This document shows positions 49,640 through 62,960 of a stretch of DNA of 64,000 nucleotides, in pieces. The stretch's first letter is position 1. Each line of letters starts with the position of its first letter. The stretch is from Sipunculus nudus (lineage: Eukaryota > Annelida > Sipuncula > Golfingiida > Sipunculidae). The notes beneath the pieces were generated by a model. It saw nothing but the letters and a program-made list of their open reading frames with translations. It was not told where the DNA came from and did no database searches. Where the stretch lies: the NCBI GenBank assembly GCA_026874595.1, contig CM049313.1, forward strand, positions 36,280,159 through 36,344,158, read 5' to 3'. The translations under genes and the position numbers were made by a program.

Positions 49640-51330
49640 CCTCCAGTGACAATGAAAGTCAATCCACAGCTATCTATTGAAGCAGTATCCCCTCAAAAAG
49701 TATCAAGTTGCTCTCTTTATGCAGCAATCAAAAAGTTTAAAGGAAATGCTCCATTCCGGCCCACAGAGACCATCCATCACTGAGCTCCGCCATCCATTTC
49801 CTATGTCATGTTTTGACCAACTATTCCCCATGCAATAAAGTTTTGTTTTTACATATCAAACTAATAACTGACATGTTCATGAAAATATAATCCATTAAAA
49901 AGCCGAGGTCTTATTTTGCACATTTATTTCAAATTAATACCAGTAAGCAATCAAGCTGCCGGCACAAATGTCGACTGCTCCATGAATTCTGCAGATTATT
50001 TATAAAAATACAGGCTCACGGTCTTGATTGCAACAAAGTTATGTGGTCAGAGAGTATTTGGGAAGAGATCAAAGACAAACACAGGGTTATCAGACCCAGG
50101 AAATTGTTCGATTCACAAACGCGGCCAACACTTATTCTACAATGAGAAAGCACCCATTTTACTTGAAAAGAAATCTTTAAAGAAGAACTGAAAGAGGAGA
50201 ATGACAGTCAAAAGCAGAGCTGGCATGATCGGGCATTTCTTGGTTCTCTCTCTGGGGGAAGGGATCAGGTGCTGGCTAACATTACAGTTGAAAGTTATCT
50301 CTACTGAGTCCATCGGTGGTTTCTTGGCAGCCTGCCAGGGTGGCCCACGATGCAACAGTATGAGATGTAAGATGCCAATGGGCAAGTGAGTAATTCGTCA
50401 TCAGCATCAGAACTGGTATCGCAGGCGAAAGAAAAATCTGGTATTGATTGACCTGTCATGTGGGGGTAAAAAAGTTTACTACAAGTATCACACTTGAGTG
50501 AACTCGGGCTTACGCAAACAGTCCGGCTGGCAGGCTGTAGTACGCTGGCCAAGATTGAAACTGACGCAATTAGCATCGGACTCTCCTTAGATAAATGGCA
50601 TTCAGAACTTGCTGCAAAATTAATTTTAGCCAGCATCTTTTCAGTTCACTTGATATGTCAATTATTACGGGACCGCATCTAAAAGTTTGATATTAACAGG
50701 CAGAAGTTCACACTGCGGTGCCAATTTTATCCAGAGTACTCAATTCCTGCGAGAGTAAGCCTGAATGGGATGTCAGCGGAAAGGGCATCATTTCCATTTC
50801 CCAAAGGCACTCTTACTAACCAAATTATTCTCCAAGAATTGCATTAAGGTTATGTAACATAAACATGCTTCGCCTTCAGTAATTGGGCCTTCTAGTCATA
50901 TAAGGCATACCCATTTCTCTGCCGTCTCCCCAGCCTCTTTCTGGTTATATTACCCTGAAAAACGTGCGCGCTACCCAGGGATTTAATGTTACATTACACT
51001 ATCCTTACAAGACTGTATCAATGCCTTCATCATGACAACAATATAAGCTTGGGGAGAGGAGTAGCTTTTCCGTTGCTTCATTAATACCCATAAAATGTCT
51101 CCCTCTTGCTTGTGGGTGTGCATACTAATTCTATCACAGGTTGTAACGCCAACACTTCCATTATATTTGCTATCACTTTGATTTTATTCACAAACATGAC
51201 GCTTCTGGCAACCTTATACCGCTCTATATCCCTTGCCTCCATGTCCCATGTAAGCAGAAGCCTTCATTGCAGAGGGAAAAAAATAACTCGAGCTCCTAAT
51301 AATAACCTCTGATATTCCGGTTTCACTATC
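49640..51330. promoter_or_regulatory. long GC-balanced unique block, candidate enhancer cluster
   Basis: About 1.7 kb of non-repetitive, compositionally even DNA, the longest such stretch of the window. Motifs include GAGATCAAAGACAAA (TCF/LEF-like, about 50065), CAAATTAATACC, AAAATTAATTTTAG and CCATTAAAAAGCC (homeodomain-like). Open frames on both strands (50137-50385, 50301-50636) overlap each other and show no domain, which is typical of GC-balanced non-coding DNA. A regulatory role is inferred; it would sit in or upstream of the RCC1 gene, but could serve a neighbour. Confidence 0.35.
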
Positions 51331-51970
51331 ACTATTCTGCATATAAAAAAAAACTTCACCTCCATGCATTTGTGGTTCTGATACCTCAAATCTTGTGATT
51401 ACAAATATGGGATTATATGTGTATCTATTATTATAAACATAACACTAGGTGACAATTAACAATATGAATTACAATATTACAAGACAGTGATATTTGTGTT
51501 ACATCAGATATCAGAATAAGCATGAATGCTTGACTACTGGTCAAACCTTTCACCTGCAGGGCTGGTACAATCCACGTATATTCCAATACACATAATAAGG
51601 AAGGATATACTGATCAATGCACGTGGACTGTTATGATTATTGATGGATTGGACTAGAATCAATACCATATAAAAGGTACAATTTTTATTAACTGGTTCCA
51701 AAGCAGGGGCAAATCCAGGAATTTTACCAAGGAGGGTTTTACTATTTACAGTAAGAGACTAAAACCCTAAAAAAAGGTCAACAACTCCCTGGGGGAGTTG
51801 TGAAAAATATGGGAATACAGAGCAAAAAAAAGTAATTTTTCCCTATTGTTAGAGGTTAATTTAAACCCCATCCCAGATCCACCTTTGTGTATGGAGACTT
51901 AATTTTACTTTTCCTGCATGACATGGGAATTATTATATTCATTAGTCCTTTAACAAAAGTGGGTCATGGT
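51331..51970. other. non-coding unique DNA
   Basis: AT-rich. Includes a GCACGTGGACTG E-box at about 51620. No gene or repeat recognised. Confidence 0.4.
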
Positions 51971-52476
51971 TAGGGTTGGGACAATAATTGATATTAAGCA
52001 TTATCACGTTATCTGATAGCTATGATAATCATATCATGAACTTCCCTTTCATCATGATTTGCTTTTTTCCCTTTTTTTTTAAAAAAAAACATGCCCTTTC
52101 AGGATTATTACCCAAAGAAAATGGCATCAACAGAGTCTTTCTGTGTTAATAAAATAATTTATTTTCTAGAACAAAATTCATTTTTAATGAATTGCATGAA
52201 ATTCTATACAGAAGTCATCAAAATATGCTATAAAAAACATATGGGTATTGGTATGTTCAAAATTATGATGTTTGACAAACTGAAAGAATTTCATTCCCTG
52301 AACATAGTTTTGGTTTGCCGTAGGTAGTTCCAGAAACATGGCAGGAAGGAATGACAAAATTTTGTGAAATGATTAGAAGTCTGAAGCTTCTGCACCAATT
52401 ACTGATATCATGTTATATCGCAATTAATTTTTATCATTATCATGATATATAAAATATTGATAACTTTCCAACCCTA
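51971..52476. mobile_element. MITE with TAGGGTTGG terminal inverted repeats
   Basis: The left end TAGGGTTGGGACAATAATTG and the complement of the right end TAGGGTTGGAAAGTTATCAA form imperfect inverted repeats of about 25 bases. The subterminal region is rich in TATCATGATA/GATATC strings on both sides. This recalls short hAT-type elements, but no 8-base target duplication is evident. The 78-codon frame at 52091-52327 is not a recognisable transposase fragment. Confidence 0.6.
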
Positions 52477-53029
52477 GTTAAGGCATAACAAGGATATATC
52501 TTCAAATTGCTACTGTACCATTAGAATAATTGACATTTTCTGCCAATTTTTTTTATATATTCAATTAAATAATTCTTAATCTTTAGTAATTAACTAAGAC
52601 ACCAAAAATTTGGAGTTGTTCCTATCTCAAAAATTCCTTCAGATATGTCCTTATACAAGGATTAATTAAATATTTATCATTTGTTATACTGACATTTATA
52701 AATTGATTATGTATAATATTGATAATTATTTTTCATGGTTAATTATTTCCATTCTATACATTTCCTTAAAGTTAATATAAAATAGTATAGAACATGTCAT
52801 ATTTAAATATTTATTAGTTATGTATTTGTCTGGCTATATTTCCTCAGAAATCATCTATTATATTACCCCTAAACATTATATTTCTAAATATTTAATAATT
52901 ATTACTGGTAGCTATTTATTCTAGCAATTTCTTAAAAGTAACCATGAAGTCTAGCTGGCACTGTGCATTATATTGTATAGCAAATTATATCTCTGGTGGC
53001 TCATGGGAAAAATCTTGACATCCATCATT
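52477..53029. other. AT-rich non-coding DNA
   Basis: Very AT-rich with TTATTAGTTA/AATAATTATT low complexity. Nothing else seen. Confidence 0.5.
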
Positions 53030-53780
53030 TAAAGAAACTGCAATCAAACCCAGATGTTCTGAGATCATCTGAAATGAGGCTGGCTCCTCAAAACGAGGTT
53101 GATGTGTTACTGGCGGTAGTTGGAAGTTACAAAGAAGTTCTGATTTGAATCAAGACGGATGCGTCTTTTCAAAGTTCGTGACATCAATACATTTAGGATC
53201 AGGTAGTTATAACCGGATTTTTCCTTTACACGATCTCGGCCAGTTTCCTGCTACTTAATAAACATCAAGCCCTGCATCTTTCTCAGTCCAGTACAACAAA
53301 ACATGCTGTTGACACGCATGGATCTGACAAAAGTGCCAAACTTTATGCTGCAGTAGGCCACATTTGCACAGTCTAATGAGCTGCTGAGCCTATCAAACCC
53401 ACAATTACTACCACCATCCCCGTTTTCCAATTATTCTCTGCAAATCTCTGTATGCAGGGCCAGTTTACAAGTGCGGGTAGGGTCGCAACCCCTGACCTGA
53501 AGCCCATATCGGGGATGACCCCTGGACAATACCATACATCTGTCCACTCCACAAACAAGCTCCTTGCAATGTCCATGGGAACTAGCTTCTTCCTGAGTCA
53601 TATATGTCTCTTGTCCCAAAATGACAAAAGACTAGGATAAGAAAGCATATATGAGTGGAGACAGACTCCCTGGGCAGACGCCTTTCATGTAGACTCCAGA
53701 CAAACGACCATATTGCTCCCTGTGGACCACTGACAAGTCTGCAGACATCTGCTTTCAGTCATCTGATAGGAGAGAAATGT
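53030..53780. promoter_or_regulatory. GC-balanced unique block, candidate non-coding element
   Basis: About 750 bases of non-repetitive sequence. Three frames of about 60 codons overlap at 53373-53640 on both strands with no domain. Candidate conserved element. Confidence 0.3.
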
Positions 53781-55779
53781 CAAAGGTGACAAGTCTGCCA
53801 TCATTACAGAAAATGACCTTTAACATAGTTATATACATAGATCATCCCAGCAGAATATTGAGCTTAAACCACTTTTGACAAAAATATTATGAAATCCTTT
53901 GATTTTATCAAAGATATAAAGATTTTTCCCTTTATCTAAAACCCTGGTTAATCAGTACTTCATTAATACAGCTTTGAAGGCTTTCATAAGAGACAAAACA
54001 TAATCAAAATCCACTGACCCTGGCTGACTAATACCTTATGATTCGCCTTCAGACAAAGATTCCTACAACTGAAATATTAGCCACAAAGCTAAACCTGATT
54101 AATCACAGGTTTAGGTTTATCTTAATGTTTGGGATAAATCAGCCAAACAGATAATTTCCTCAAGTAGAACTGCTACACTAATCCAAAGTAAATTGACAAA
54201 ACTTATTACTGGCTAAAAGTGCGGTTGCAAAAAGTTTATCGTTTTATCAAATAATCCAGTATCCTGCACATTTATTTCAAATTACTGAAAAACGTGATGA
54301 CTTGGTACATGCCAGGAACACTGATAATAAATACACATATGAAATATATAAAAATGAAAAATATGTTGTTCATGAAAAAATGCATTTAGCATGACTAATA
54401 TTATTTATTTAGAAAGCATGCCTTACTTTCAAAATATGTCAATATGATTATAATTTTCAAATATTTGAAATTTATTTTGTTGCAAGGTGAAAATTTTACT
54501 TATGAAATTAATAAAATAGATTATTAGAAGATCAACCAAGCAAATATTAATAATAAACCAAAATATAATCATGTGATAAGACATAAGAAAAACTGCCATG
54601 TTAATAAGAAACAAATATTACCAATATTTTCTGATTTCCATAACACAAGTGAAAGTATTGATTTAGATCTGTTACATATTGAGTTATTTCTATATATGGA
54701 AAGAAATAATGGTACTCTGATAAGGTACTTGATAACTGTTAATTGTTACTTGTAAATCTTGTAAATCTAAATCTTCAGATATAATGTACAAAAAAAAAAC
54801 CAAAAAAAAAAACTGAACAGCCAGCCAGACAATGGATAAAACACATATCAAGGATATAATGCCATGTGTGGAATAACCTTTAAATTTTTCATTAAATTTT
54901 AATTTAATATAGCAGTCATTAAAAGAAAAGATATAACAAAAGAATAAAAAATTCACCTCATCTTCGATTAAAAGATGCTCATATTTAACAGCTTTATACA
55001 TATGCTAGAATGGGGAAAATTGGGCTCAGTCTGCAATTGGCTGGGCAGAGTAAGAATTTTTTTCCTAGTAGATGTGTGCTGAAAATAAGACTGCCTTACC
55101 CTAATGAGTTTCAATATCTCTAACATCTGAGTTATAGTGAAAAGTATCTTAGAATTATTGGGTTATTTCCACATGTCTAATATGATCAAAACATAAAACA
55201 AATGTATACATATATAGTTCATGTGATCAAGACTGAGTTGCCAATAACCAATTAATATTAACTTATAATATTTACAATTGTACTCAACAGTGTCATTTTC
55301 ATGGTATTATGCAACATTTATTCACAGCAATATAAAGTACCAGATTATGTAATCAATAGACTATAACTAATGAATTAAACATGAAATTATACAAATGATT
55401 TGTAAAGCTTATTTAATGGGAACTTTAACACACATTATGTAGATGTACAGTCATTTTACCGACTTTGACAGGAACACGACAATGTATCAGCAACATCAGA
55501 CCGGAAAGATTATAGTAGTGAAAACTTGTGGTAAGATTTATCGAAGACACTTTGCAGCAGTGACTCTGAGAATGGGAATACCAAATATAGAAGAATTAAA
55601 AATCCAGAGGAAGCAACGATTGAATAGGACTTGGTCCCCCATTGTATTAAAGTATCACTTCTTTATACAGCTATACAAATGAATGCGTCTGCTTTGCACT
55701 CTAGTGGTGCTTTATGTCCACACCTCTCCCTAAAAGACTGTCATAAATATAAAGCAGAGTAATGCAGAGTCTGACCTAT
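53781..55779. other. AT-rich non-coding DNA
   Basis: Unique, mostly AT-rich. Two weak phase-0 exon candidates on the minus strand (54957-55004 and 55100-55126) are discussed in the findings. Confidence 0.4.
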
Positions 55780-57280
55780 CATCTGTTCTCTCTAATGATT
55801 CAACCACTAGCCCTGCTTTTGTCGTTTGCTATCATTGCTCACAGGAAGTCCAAATCCTGCAATGAAGAAATTGCTTGCATGATAACGCTGACCGCATTCG
55901 TGATAAATTGAGCTAATTTTTGCGATGGAGACAAGAGTTCCTTGGCTGAAAAAGCAGTTAATGAGAAGGATCCAGCACAAAAACCTGGTCACCAAGTTGT
56001 GATCTATGTTCATTTGGGTGTTCTCTGTTGCCATCGGAAACCAAATGGCAATCAGTTACCTACAGTGAAGCACACCACTGCAATTCAACGGCAGCAAAAG
56101 AACAACAACTTTTGTTGTATGACGTTGTTATTACGAAATATGAACAGAATTAAACCAAAGCACTTCAATCAAAACTCCTCCGGTTGCTTTGCATTTTTTC
56201 TGTACCCTATCTGAGCCAATGATTACAAAGACAGGCTCTTCTTAAGAATGATCTATGCTTTAATAGGCCAGGCCAGGGGCAAGTTCGTGCAATCAGGCTG
56301 TGGCATTCTCTTAATGTTCTTTTCTTCTGCTCTTGTATCGTGACACATTAAGAAATTAATATGGGTTTCTAAACAAAATTCTACGGTGGCGAAACATCTT
56401 TAAGCTCTTGGTTAACAAAAGAAATCTTTAAGTGGCATGAATGAATTGAAGATGTGGAAAAGCATCTGACAACAGAAGATATAAAATTTCCTGTGATTCA
56501 GAACAGGAAAACTTCCCTTAAATCCAAGGACAGTCAGAAATATCAACAACCTTACTGATCACATCAGGAATATTGGAAAAGACTTAAAGTAAAGACAATT
56601 TGAATACCATTAATATCCTTGATAAATCAAGTATACAAGGGAGCAGATAAACTCCTCAAAGGAAATTACTACAATGTAAATGTATCAATAAGGAATGTTG
56701 TAATGTGGCATTAGTTTGAAAGAAAACATATTTACACCAAGCGCAGTTTGTATAGCCGGAAAACCAGGCAACTGAGCTGACAAATCAGACATGGCCTCCC
56801 ATTTTAGGACAATGTCCAACTTCTCTCACAAAAACACTGAGAGGAAATCGGTTTTCCTCAAGTCATCCAATGAAGGCTAAATCTCTTGCAAAAAAATTAA
56901 ATAAAGTTTCATATTTTCTTAGTTTTATGCCTTGCCAAGAAATAATGATAGTGACATTTCCTGACTTTTTAACTTTGTGACATTCTGTCCTGTGACATTT
57001 AAGTGTGACATCATGACGGAAATTTCTTTTTGAAATACAAAATTATTTCATCCTGAGCCCTGCCATAGGAGATAACGAGATGACCTTTGACCAAACATGC
57101 CTGTCTGTGAGCCAATTCCAGCCACTTGTTTCTAAGCAGTGGATTATTTTGTCTGTGCATGTAACTATACTTTTCTTGGAAGCAATCCCTGAAGTGTCAG
57201 GAAACACATAATAAATGAGTGAACATGGCAGATGACAAAATGTGGAAAAGTTCCAGCTGGGGACAGCTTCATGCGACTTG
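55780..57280. promoter_or_regulatory. GC-balanced unique DNA, candidate non-coding elements
   Basis: A run of non-repetitive sequence with moderately even composition, strongest at 55790-56500 and 56740-57280. Frames on both strands (55807-56034 minus, 55942-56214 plus) lack motifs. Includes CATTAAGAAATTAATATGGG homeodomain-like cores. Confidence 0.25.
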
Positions 57281-57970
57281 ACAAAACTCTTTTGAATATT
57301 TCCTTCAAAATCGATATTTTTTCAATATGAGTTTGGAACTTTGATCAATTTATTTGTTAAGTCATTAACATGCATGCCATTAGAAATTAGATAAAAAAAG
57401 ATGTGGGTTAAAATATAATTTATGGAGAATATGAGATTCAGTAGAAAAGGTTACTTGAGGTTTTATTGAGACAGAGGTTTCCAACTTGCAATGCTACCTT
57501 ATAAAGTAGCCACATAACCTGACCAGCACACTTTGTGCCTAGGAAGCTTTGTCGGACATGAAACATGGTCAGTTTATTGATTAGGGGAGGGGAAGAGGGT
57601 ATGGTTCAGAGGAAATCAATTTAACATTGGCCCCTTACTAACCTTCTGCTACCCCTGTATTAGGGTTAATTTGCAAGGCAGAATAGAGACATGAGGTTAA
57701 CTAGTCCTCCTGCCCAGACTAGTGGCTTAAAAGGCCTGCAAATCATTGGTTAAGGGAAGCTGAAGTAGCCACCGCACTTCACAACTGGTTATGGGAACAT
57801 TTGTTGTGGTGATACTGGTTAGAACAGCCAGAGTATTGGTAAATTATGACAGGACCCATGCTGCCCAGGAGGATAATCAACTGTGAAAGATGATTAGTTG
57901 TCCATCAGCTGCCAGGGCTCAGAGTTCTCAATGCACATTAGTAGTAAACCAGGACACGTAAATCACCTGA
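57281..57970. other. non-coding unique DNA
   Basis: No gene recognised. GC-balanced from about 57560. Confidence 0.35.
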
Positions 57971-57974
57971 CAAG

Positions 57975-58142
57975 CAGCTCTCTCATTCTCTCTCTCTCTC
58001 TCTCAAATTTACAGTAAACCTGGGTGTAGTGTTATTGAATATGCATTCTAATTTTTCTCTCTCTCTTCAAAATTAAAAATATAACTGGATCTAAGGTTAT
58101 CAAATATTAAAAAATTAATTCTCTCTCTCTCTTTCACTCTCC
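57975..58142. repeat. CT-rich ~65-bp degenerate tandem repeat
   Basis: Three CTCTCTCTCT tracts (ending about 58004, 58070 and 58134) are each separated by about 65 bases of related AT-rich sequence (CAAATTTACAGTAAACCTGG / CAAAATTAAAAATATAACTG). Confidence 0.65.
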
Positions 58143-61100
58143 TTTTAATTCACATTTCACTCTTATTTTCTTTGGTCTTCCCTCATTTTAATTATTTAAA
58201 ATATGAACACAAAGCTGTAAAACATTATTTAATATTAGAGTAACTAATATTTAACTCTCTTATTAAACTTTGACCACCACCTGGTTTCTTTTAAACTGTC
58301 AAAAAGCAATGCTTAAAAATAATTGTACATCTATACATATTTATTTTTATGTACAATTATTTGGATAATAAACATAAATTATGATAAAAATATAAAATAT
58401 TACATAAAATAAGTCAATGTAAATAAAGGAAACTTAAAAAAAATTAAAGTAGGAGACCAATTAAAAGATTCCACACATGAACAGTTAATGGGCTGATCCT
58501 TACAAATGAATATTATGCCGGATTATGAATATATCATTTGTTACAGGTGAGCAATGTGATATTTGATTATTTTTTATTTTCAGGAATCATTTAATATACA
58601 GACAGGTGTGCCACTGTGTACTGAGAGTACTTCAATGAGCTTTTCCCACTGTTCAGGTAGTTAATTACTCACACCTGTTTACTATGAATCCTTAGTGCAA
58701 GTGCTCAAATGGAGAACCCTCTGGCTCACTGTCAGTGATTTGTCAAGGTCTAAGGGCCCTAGGGCATCAGTGTGTGGTCAGTTCATGACGGCCACTCAAC
58801 ATGACACTGAAGTATCCTGTTCAGGTTAACTCATCTCCATCTGGTTGGTTATTAAGGATATACTGGCCACCCTGCCCTCGGCTATGATGGTAACATGAGA
58901 ATTGTATTCCCTGTCCCTCACCTTTCTCGTTCTCAGTTGATTCATTTCAGAGGTAACTTTAACTAGAATATCCCCCAAGGATATCCATTAACACATCCTT
59001 AAGAATACTCTATGACTTTAATGTACAGTTAGATGATATTTATAAAAGTATGTTTACAAAATATTTCACTGTTGGGACTACATTGTGTGTATATCAATAT
59101 TGTTGCATAACCTTAATAAATTATATAAATACAAGCCTATAAAAATAAGGCTTTAAGGTCCCAGTAGGACTTTTCCAGGGTAAATACTTAACTGACTGAT
59201 TTATAGGCCCCTTCTCTCAAAAATATTGTCTAAGTTTATTTAAAATGTGCTAAAAATTTTCAGCAATTCTGTTACAGGTCTTGTAGGTATTGGTTCTTTA
59301 AGTGCTGAATCATCATTATACCATCACAGAAAGATATGAAAACACTGATTGAGGGAGAAAAGGATTTTGAATGAAGTATTGCTTACAAAGGAGCTATAGC
59401 CACTGTTGTAGCTCTTTTATAATATAATTTTGTGAAAATGTTAAAATCCTCTGATCAAGTCTACCAGGAGAAAAACATGTATCTCTGATTATATGTTAAA
59501 ATTCTCTTCATTTAAAAAAATATTAATAAGTGTATAGTTTAATATATATCACTTTTTCATTTACAGTAAATTTAAACCAAATACTTAAGAAGAAAACTTA
59601 AACCACAAAGAACTGGATTTCTGGAACAAATAGGCATATTATATTGGACGACTCTCCATATATAAGGAGTTCTTGTTTCATCAAATTTACATGGTTTATA
59701 GTAAAAAGGCAAAACTCTACATAGCTTTACACATAAAAATTTACCATAATACTTTTCATCTGACTGTTCTAAAAATTAATTTAATAAATGAGGTAAGAAC
59801 ATTTTGAATGACAAATACTATAAGAATAAAATTCAATATGACATCTATCATACCAGAAAATCGAGGAAAAAAGTTCAGATAGTCTGTTAACTTCAGCACA
59901 TTTGTTATTTCTACAATTTGTCTTGAAAAACAGTTCAAGTTTAGACTTTGTGGTGCAACTATATATCATAATGCTTAATTTTCATTTGTTTTTATTCATT
60001 AGCTCTTTGGCTTTTTTTGTACATTTTATGCATACGGGTGTAAATCAGTCCAAGTTAATGTCTGGTGGTGCTGACTGATCATAAACTGTAACCTCGTAAA
60101 CTGATTATGACAAGCAATGAGCCCTTTGCATGCCTGCCTAATTAGCACTGGTTTTATTTTATTCATAACAGACCTGAAATTACGAAAAAAAAATAATTTT
60201 TTTACAAGCTTTTTTAATCTTCTTTTCCTTACAGGAAACCTATAACAATATACAAATTACATTACATAAAACAGATATGACCTTTGCTTTGGAATATGCT
60301 TCGACTACACTTCATGTAGTCATAAATGCATAAGATATTGGAAAATTCATATATACATCCACAGGTAACCAGGACTGCAGGGCTAAATGTCACACAAGTG
60401 CTGCACGCCTATACATGATAAGCTGATTAACACCTAGCATTGAATAATGTAATTACCCTCCTGGGGCAGCCCTGTCATGCAACAAGGTGAAATAAGTGCA
60501 TAAAATCAGTGCCTATGTTGTACTGGTCTACTACAAAATCAGCATCAACAAATACAGAATGTAAAGAGTTACATGTGCATGTGACACAGACACCAGAACT
60601 TCAATGATGTCAGCTCACATGGCACTCCCACAACATAAAATTATGCAAATTTCTACTAAAAGTAGATGCTTGGTTGGAGGTTGGATGTCTCAGTTGGCCC
60701 CTCACAGGTTCAAACTTCTGTGGTAAAGTTTAGAAGATAGCTCTAAGCCCAATCAGATTAAACTGCCAGACTCCACACTGGTACAGAAATAAAAGAGAAG
60801 CAGCAATTTTTTAAGATTTTGGAAAAAATTTGCATAAAATTGCATAATTAATGAATTTCAAAGTTCTGCTAAGAAATTTCAAGGACACTCCTAGTCCTAT
60901 CTTATAAACAAGCCGACTCAAAACAGCAAGAAATATTAAAAGAGAAGAGTCATACTTTGCGAATTAAAAAAAGTTAAAATACATTTTAATAATTATTGAA
61001 TTTCAAAATTCTGTGTACAAGTTTAAATGCCCACACTTAGCCCTAACAGATGAAATAATCAAAATAAAAATTGTTCAAGTAATAAAGAGGAGAGGATATA

Positions 61101-62050
61101 TGGACAGACCATGCCACAAGCTCATCAGGCCTATGGGAAGAGCTAAAAATTGCAATGGCAGTTGGGAGAGATTTAACTCCAGCAGAAGGCAAACAATCCT
61201 GCTGGTTTGGACCCAGGACCTGCAGGTGTGGTAGACACTGGGCCTGGGTGACACCAGGATATAAAATAAAATTACAGAAAGGGAGTGCTACAGCCCTGTC
61301 ATGTGGTCCTGAACTGACTATAACTCTGCAGATGTAAATACCTAGTTTAAGAGTTAGATAAGTCAGCATTTAAAGAAAGGAGGCGCTTACCTCGACCAAC
61401 AAAAATCTTTTAAAAAAACTCTGCTGGTAAGGCCAAATCAACTGGATCCAACCAAAATATACAGGGTCTTCTCTGGCTTGTGTCCCACCATCATCATGTT
61501 TTATGTACTTTACAGTTAACAAACCAACAAACCAACAAACAGACATTGGGAAAACATAACCTCCTTGACAGAGATAATCAGCTTCAGCAAATAAGCAATT
61601 AGAAGTTTACTTCTCCCTTGTGGAGTATTTTTTTTTTTATAAAAAATTACCATTAAGATTCAAGGTAAATCAGTGATCTACATTTTCTTTCTTTTTCATT
61701 TCTTTCTGTTCCTATATCAAGAACTATTTCCTGCTAAAAAGAACAGCCTCAGTCATTTCATGGTTATTTCATAAGTTCACGATGAATTTATTATTTCTCA
61801 CATAGAAATTTATTTAATGAATATTTCATGTATATCAAGAGATTTAATCATTGATATTAACTATACTTCAGATCATACACATTTTCTTTTATACTGAGTT
61901 CTTGGAACATTTTTCTTTATATAAGAATCCAAAACTTGAGCAATGTTTGCACCTGAAAACTGACATTTTCCTCAGGGCATCAAGAACACGGTACACTATG
62001 AAGAGGAAAAAAATGTACCATTCAAATTCAAAATGGACATGAACAAAAAA
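58143..62050. other. mostly AT-rich non-coding DNA
   Basis: Unique sequence, GC-balanced at about 58600-58960 and 60360-60640. Short frames at 59756-59969 and 61013-61369 have no motif. No recognised element. Confidence 0.4.
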
Positions 62051-62079
62051 AAATGGTACCATTCAATCGCCAAAGGGAC

Positions 62080-62960
62080 CATTAGTGCCGCATCCAATTG
62101 TGATTGGCTTTCTGACCCATGCGTGACACATTAATGGTACTCTAACACCCATACTGATCGCAACAGATAAAAACCATAACCTGACCTCTTCTGACGAGGA
62201 AATAGATCAATGAGCTCCTGAGAGACCCGAAACGGAAAAGACTGTCCCATCTGAGACTGGTTGTGTGACGATGCCCACTTATACATGTCCCCGCGTTGAC
62301 CGCAGCTGACACTGCCTTGCTACCGCTATCCTTTCCGGGGGATGTTTTATTGGGCTTCATGTACAATGATTTCATTAAGAACAGCCGAGTTGCCTTTCGT
62401 TGCGACTAACCATCTTAGATCTGGGTTTGTGATGTATGTATGCGCCGTGCTGCCTCCCTACACGCACCCCAACAGCAGTGCCTGAGATCAAAAGGTGATC
62501 AAATTTGTTGCCTGCCATCCCCTCTTATAAATTCATTCAAAAGATGACTTGGAATAATACATTAATTTCTCCGTAAAATTCCCTGGATGGCCAAGCAAGA
62601 GTGCACTACTGCCGTAAAATGCCGATCTTTCACACCTGAGGGTATAAATTTATCTCCCAGGTGGCACTAGTGATTAATTATGCACTACTAAAGGCTTGTT
62701 TGCCTGGTAAAGAAAAGAAAAAACATCTAACCGAGCAAGTCTTCTCATTGTAAATCGTAATGTGTGAACAAAAGGTGCCGTGCTCTCGTCTTTTGATCAA
62801 TACATATGATTGGCTCACATCAGGTTTACACCCGTCACTGGTTAACCACAAACCAACTTGCGACCACCAGGGATGTACTAAGCCAATAACGAGAACATCT
62901 CAACAATAAACGCTCAATGTCAGAGTATACATCGCAGAAAATCTTATCAATGATTGGCAG
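62080..62960. promoter_or_regulatory. CpG-richer unique block, candidate promoter or conserved element
   Basis: By eye the densest CpG region of the window (for example CCCGAAACGGAAAAG, CCCGCGTTGACCGCAG, CTTTCCGGGGGATG, TATGCGCCGTGC between 62215 and 62450). The surroundings are CpG-poor. A 77-codon minus frame (62142-62375) has no recognised domain. It could be a promoter or first-exon region of the minus-strand gene, or a conserved non-coding block. Confidence 0.3.

Noticed and set aside
50301-50636. 111-codon minus frame
   Set aside because: It overlaps equally open plus-strand frames in GC-balanced DNA. No recognised domain and no splice partners.
60680-60725. tRNA-like GTCTCAGTTGG..ACAGGTTCAAAC
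   Set aside because: The A-box and B-box-like strings are too close together and no cloverleaf can be drawn. At most a decayed SINE head.
61203-61220. CCCAGGACCTGCAGGTG shared with 23902-23918
   Set aside because: The similarity does not extend convincingly beyond this string, so it is not claimed as a repeat.
61390-61430. Good minus-strand donor GTCGAG|GTAAGCG with a short frame upstream
   Set aside because: The only possible exon is about 33 nt with a weak acceptor and no motif. Not distinguishable from chance.
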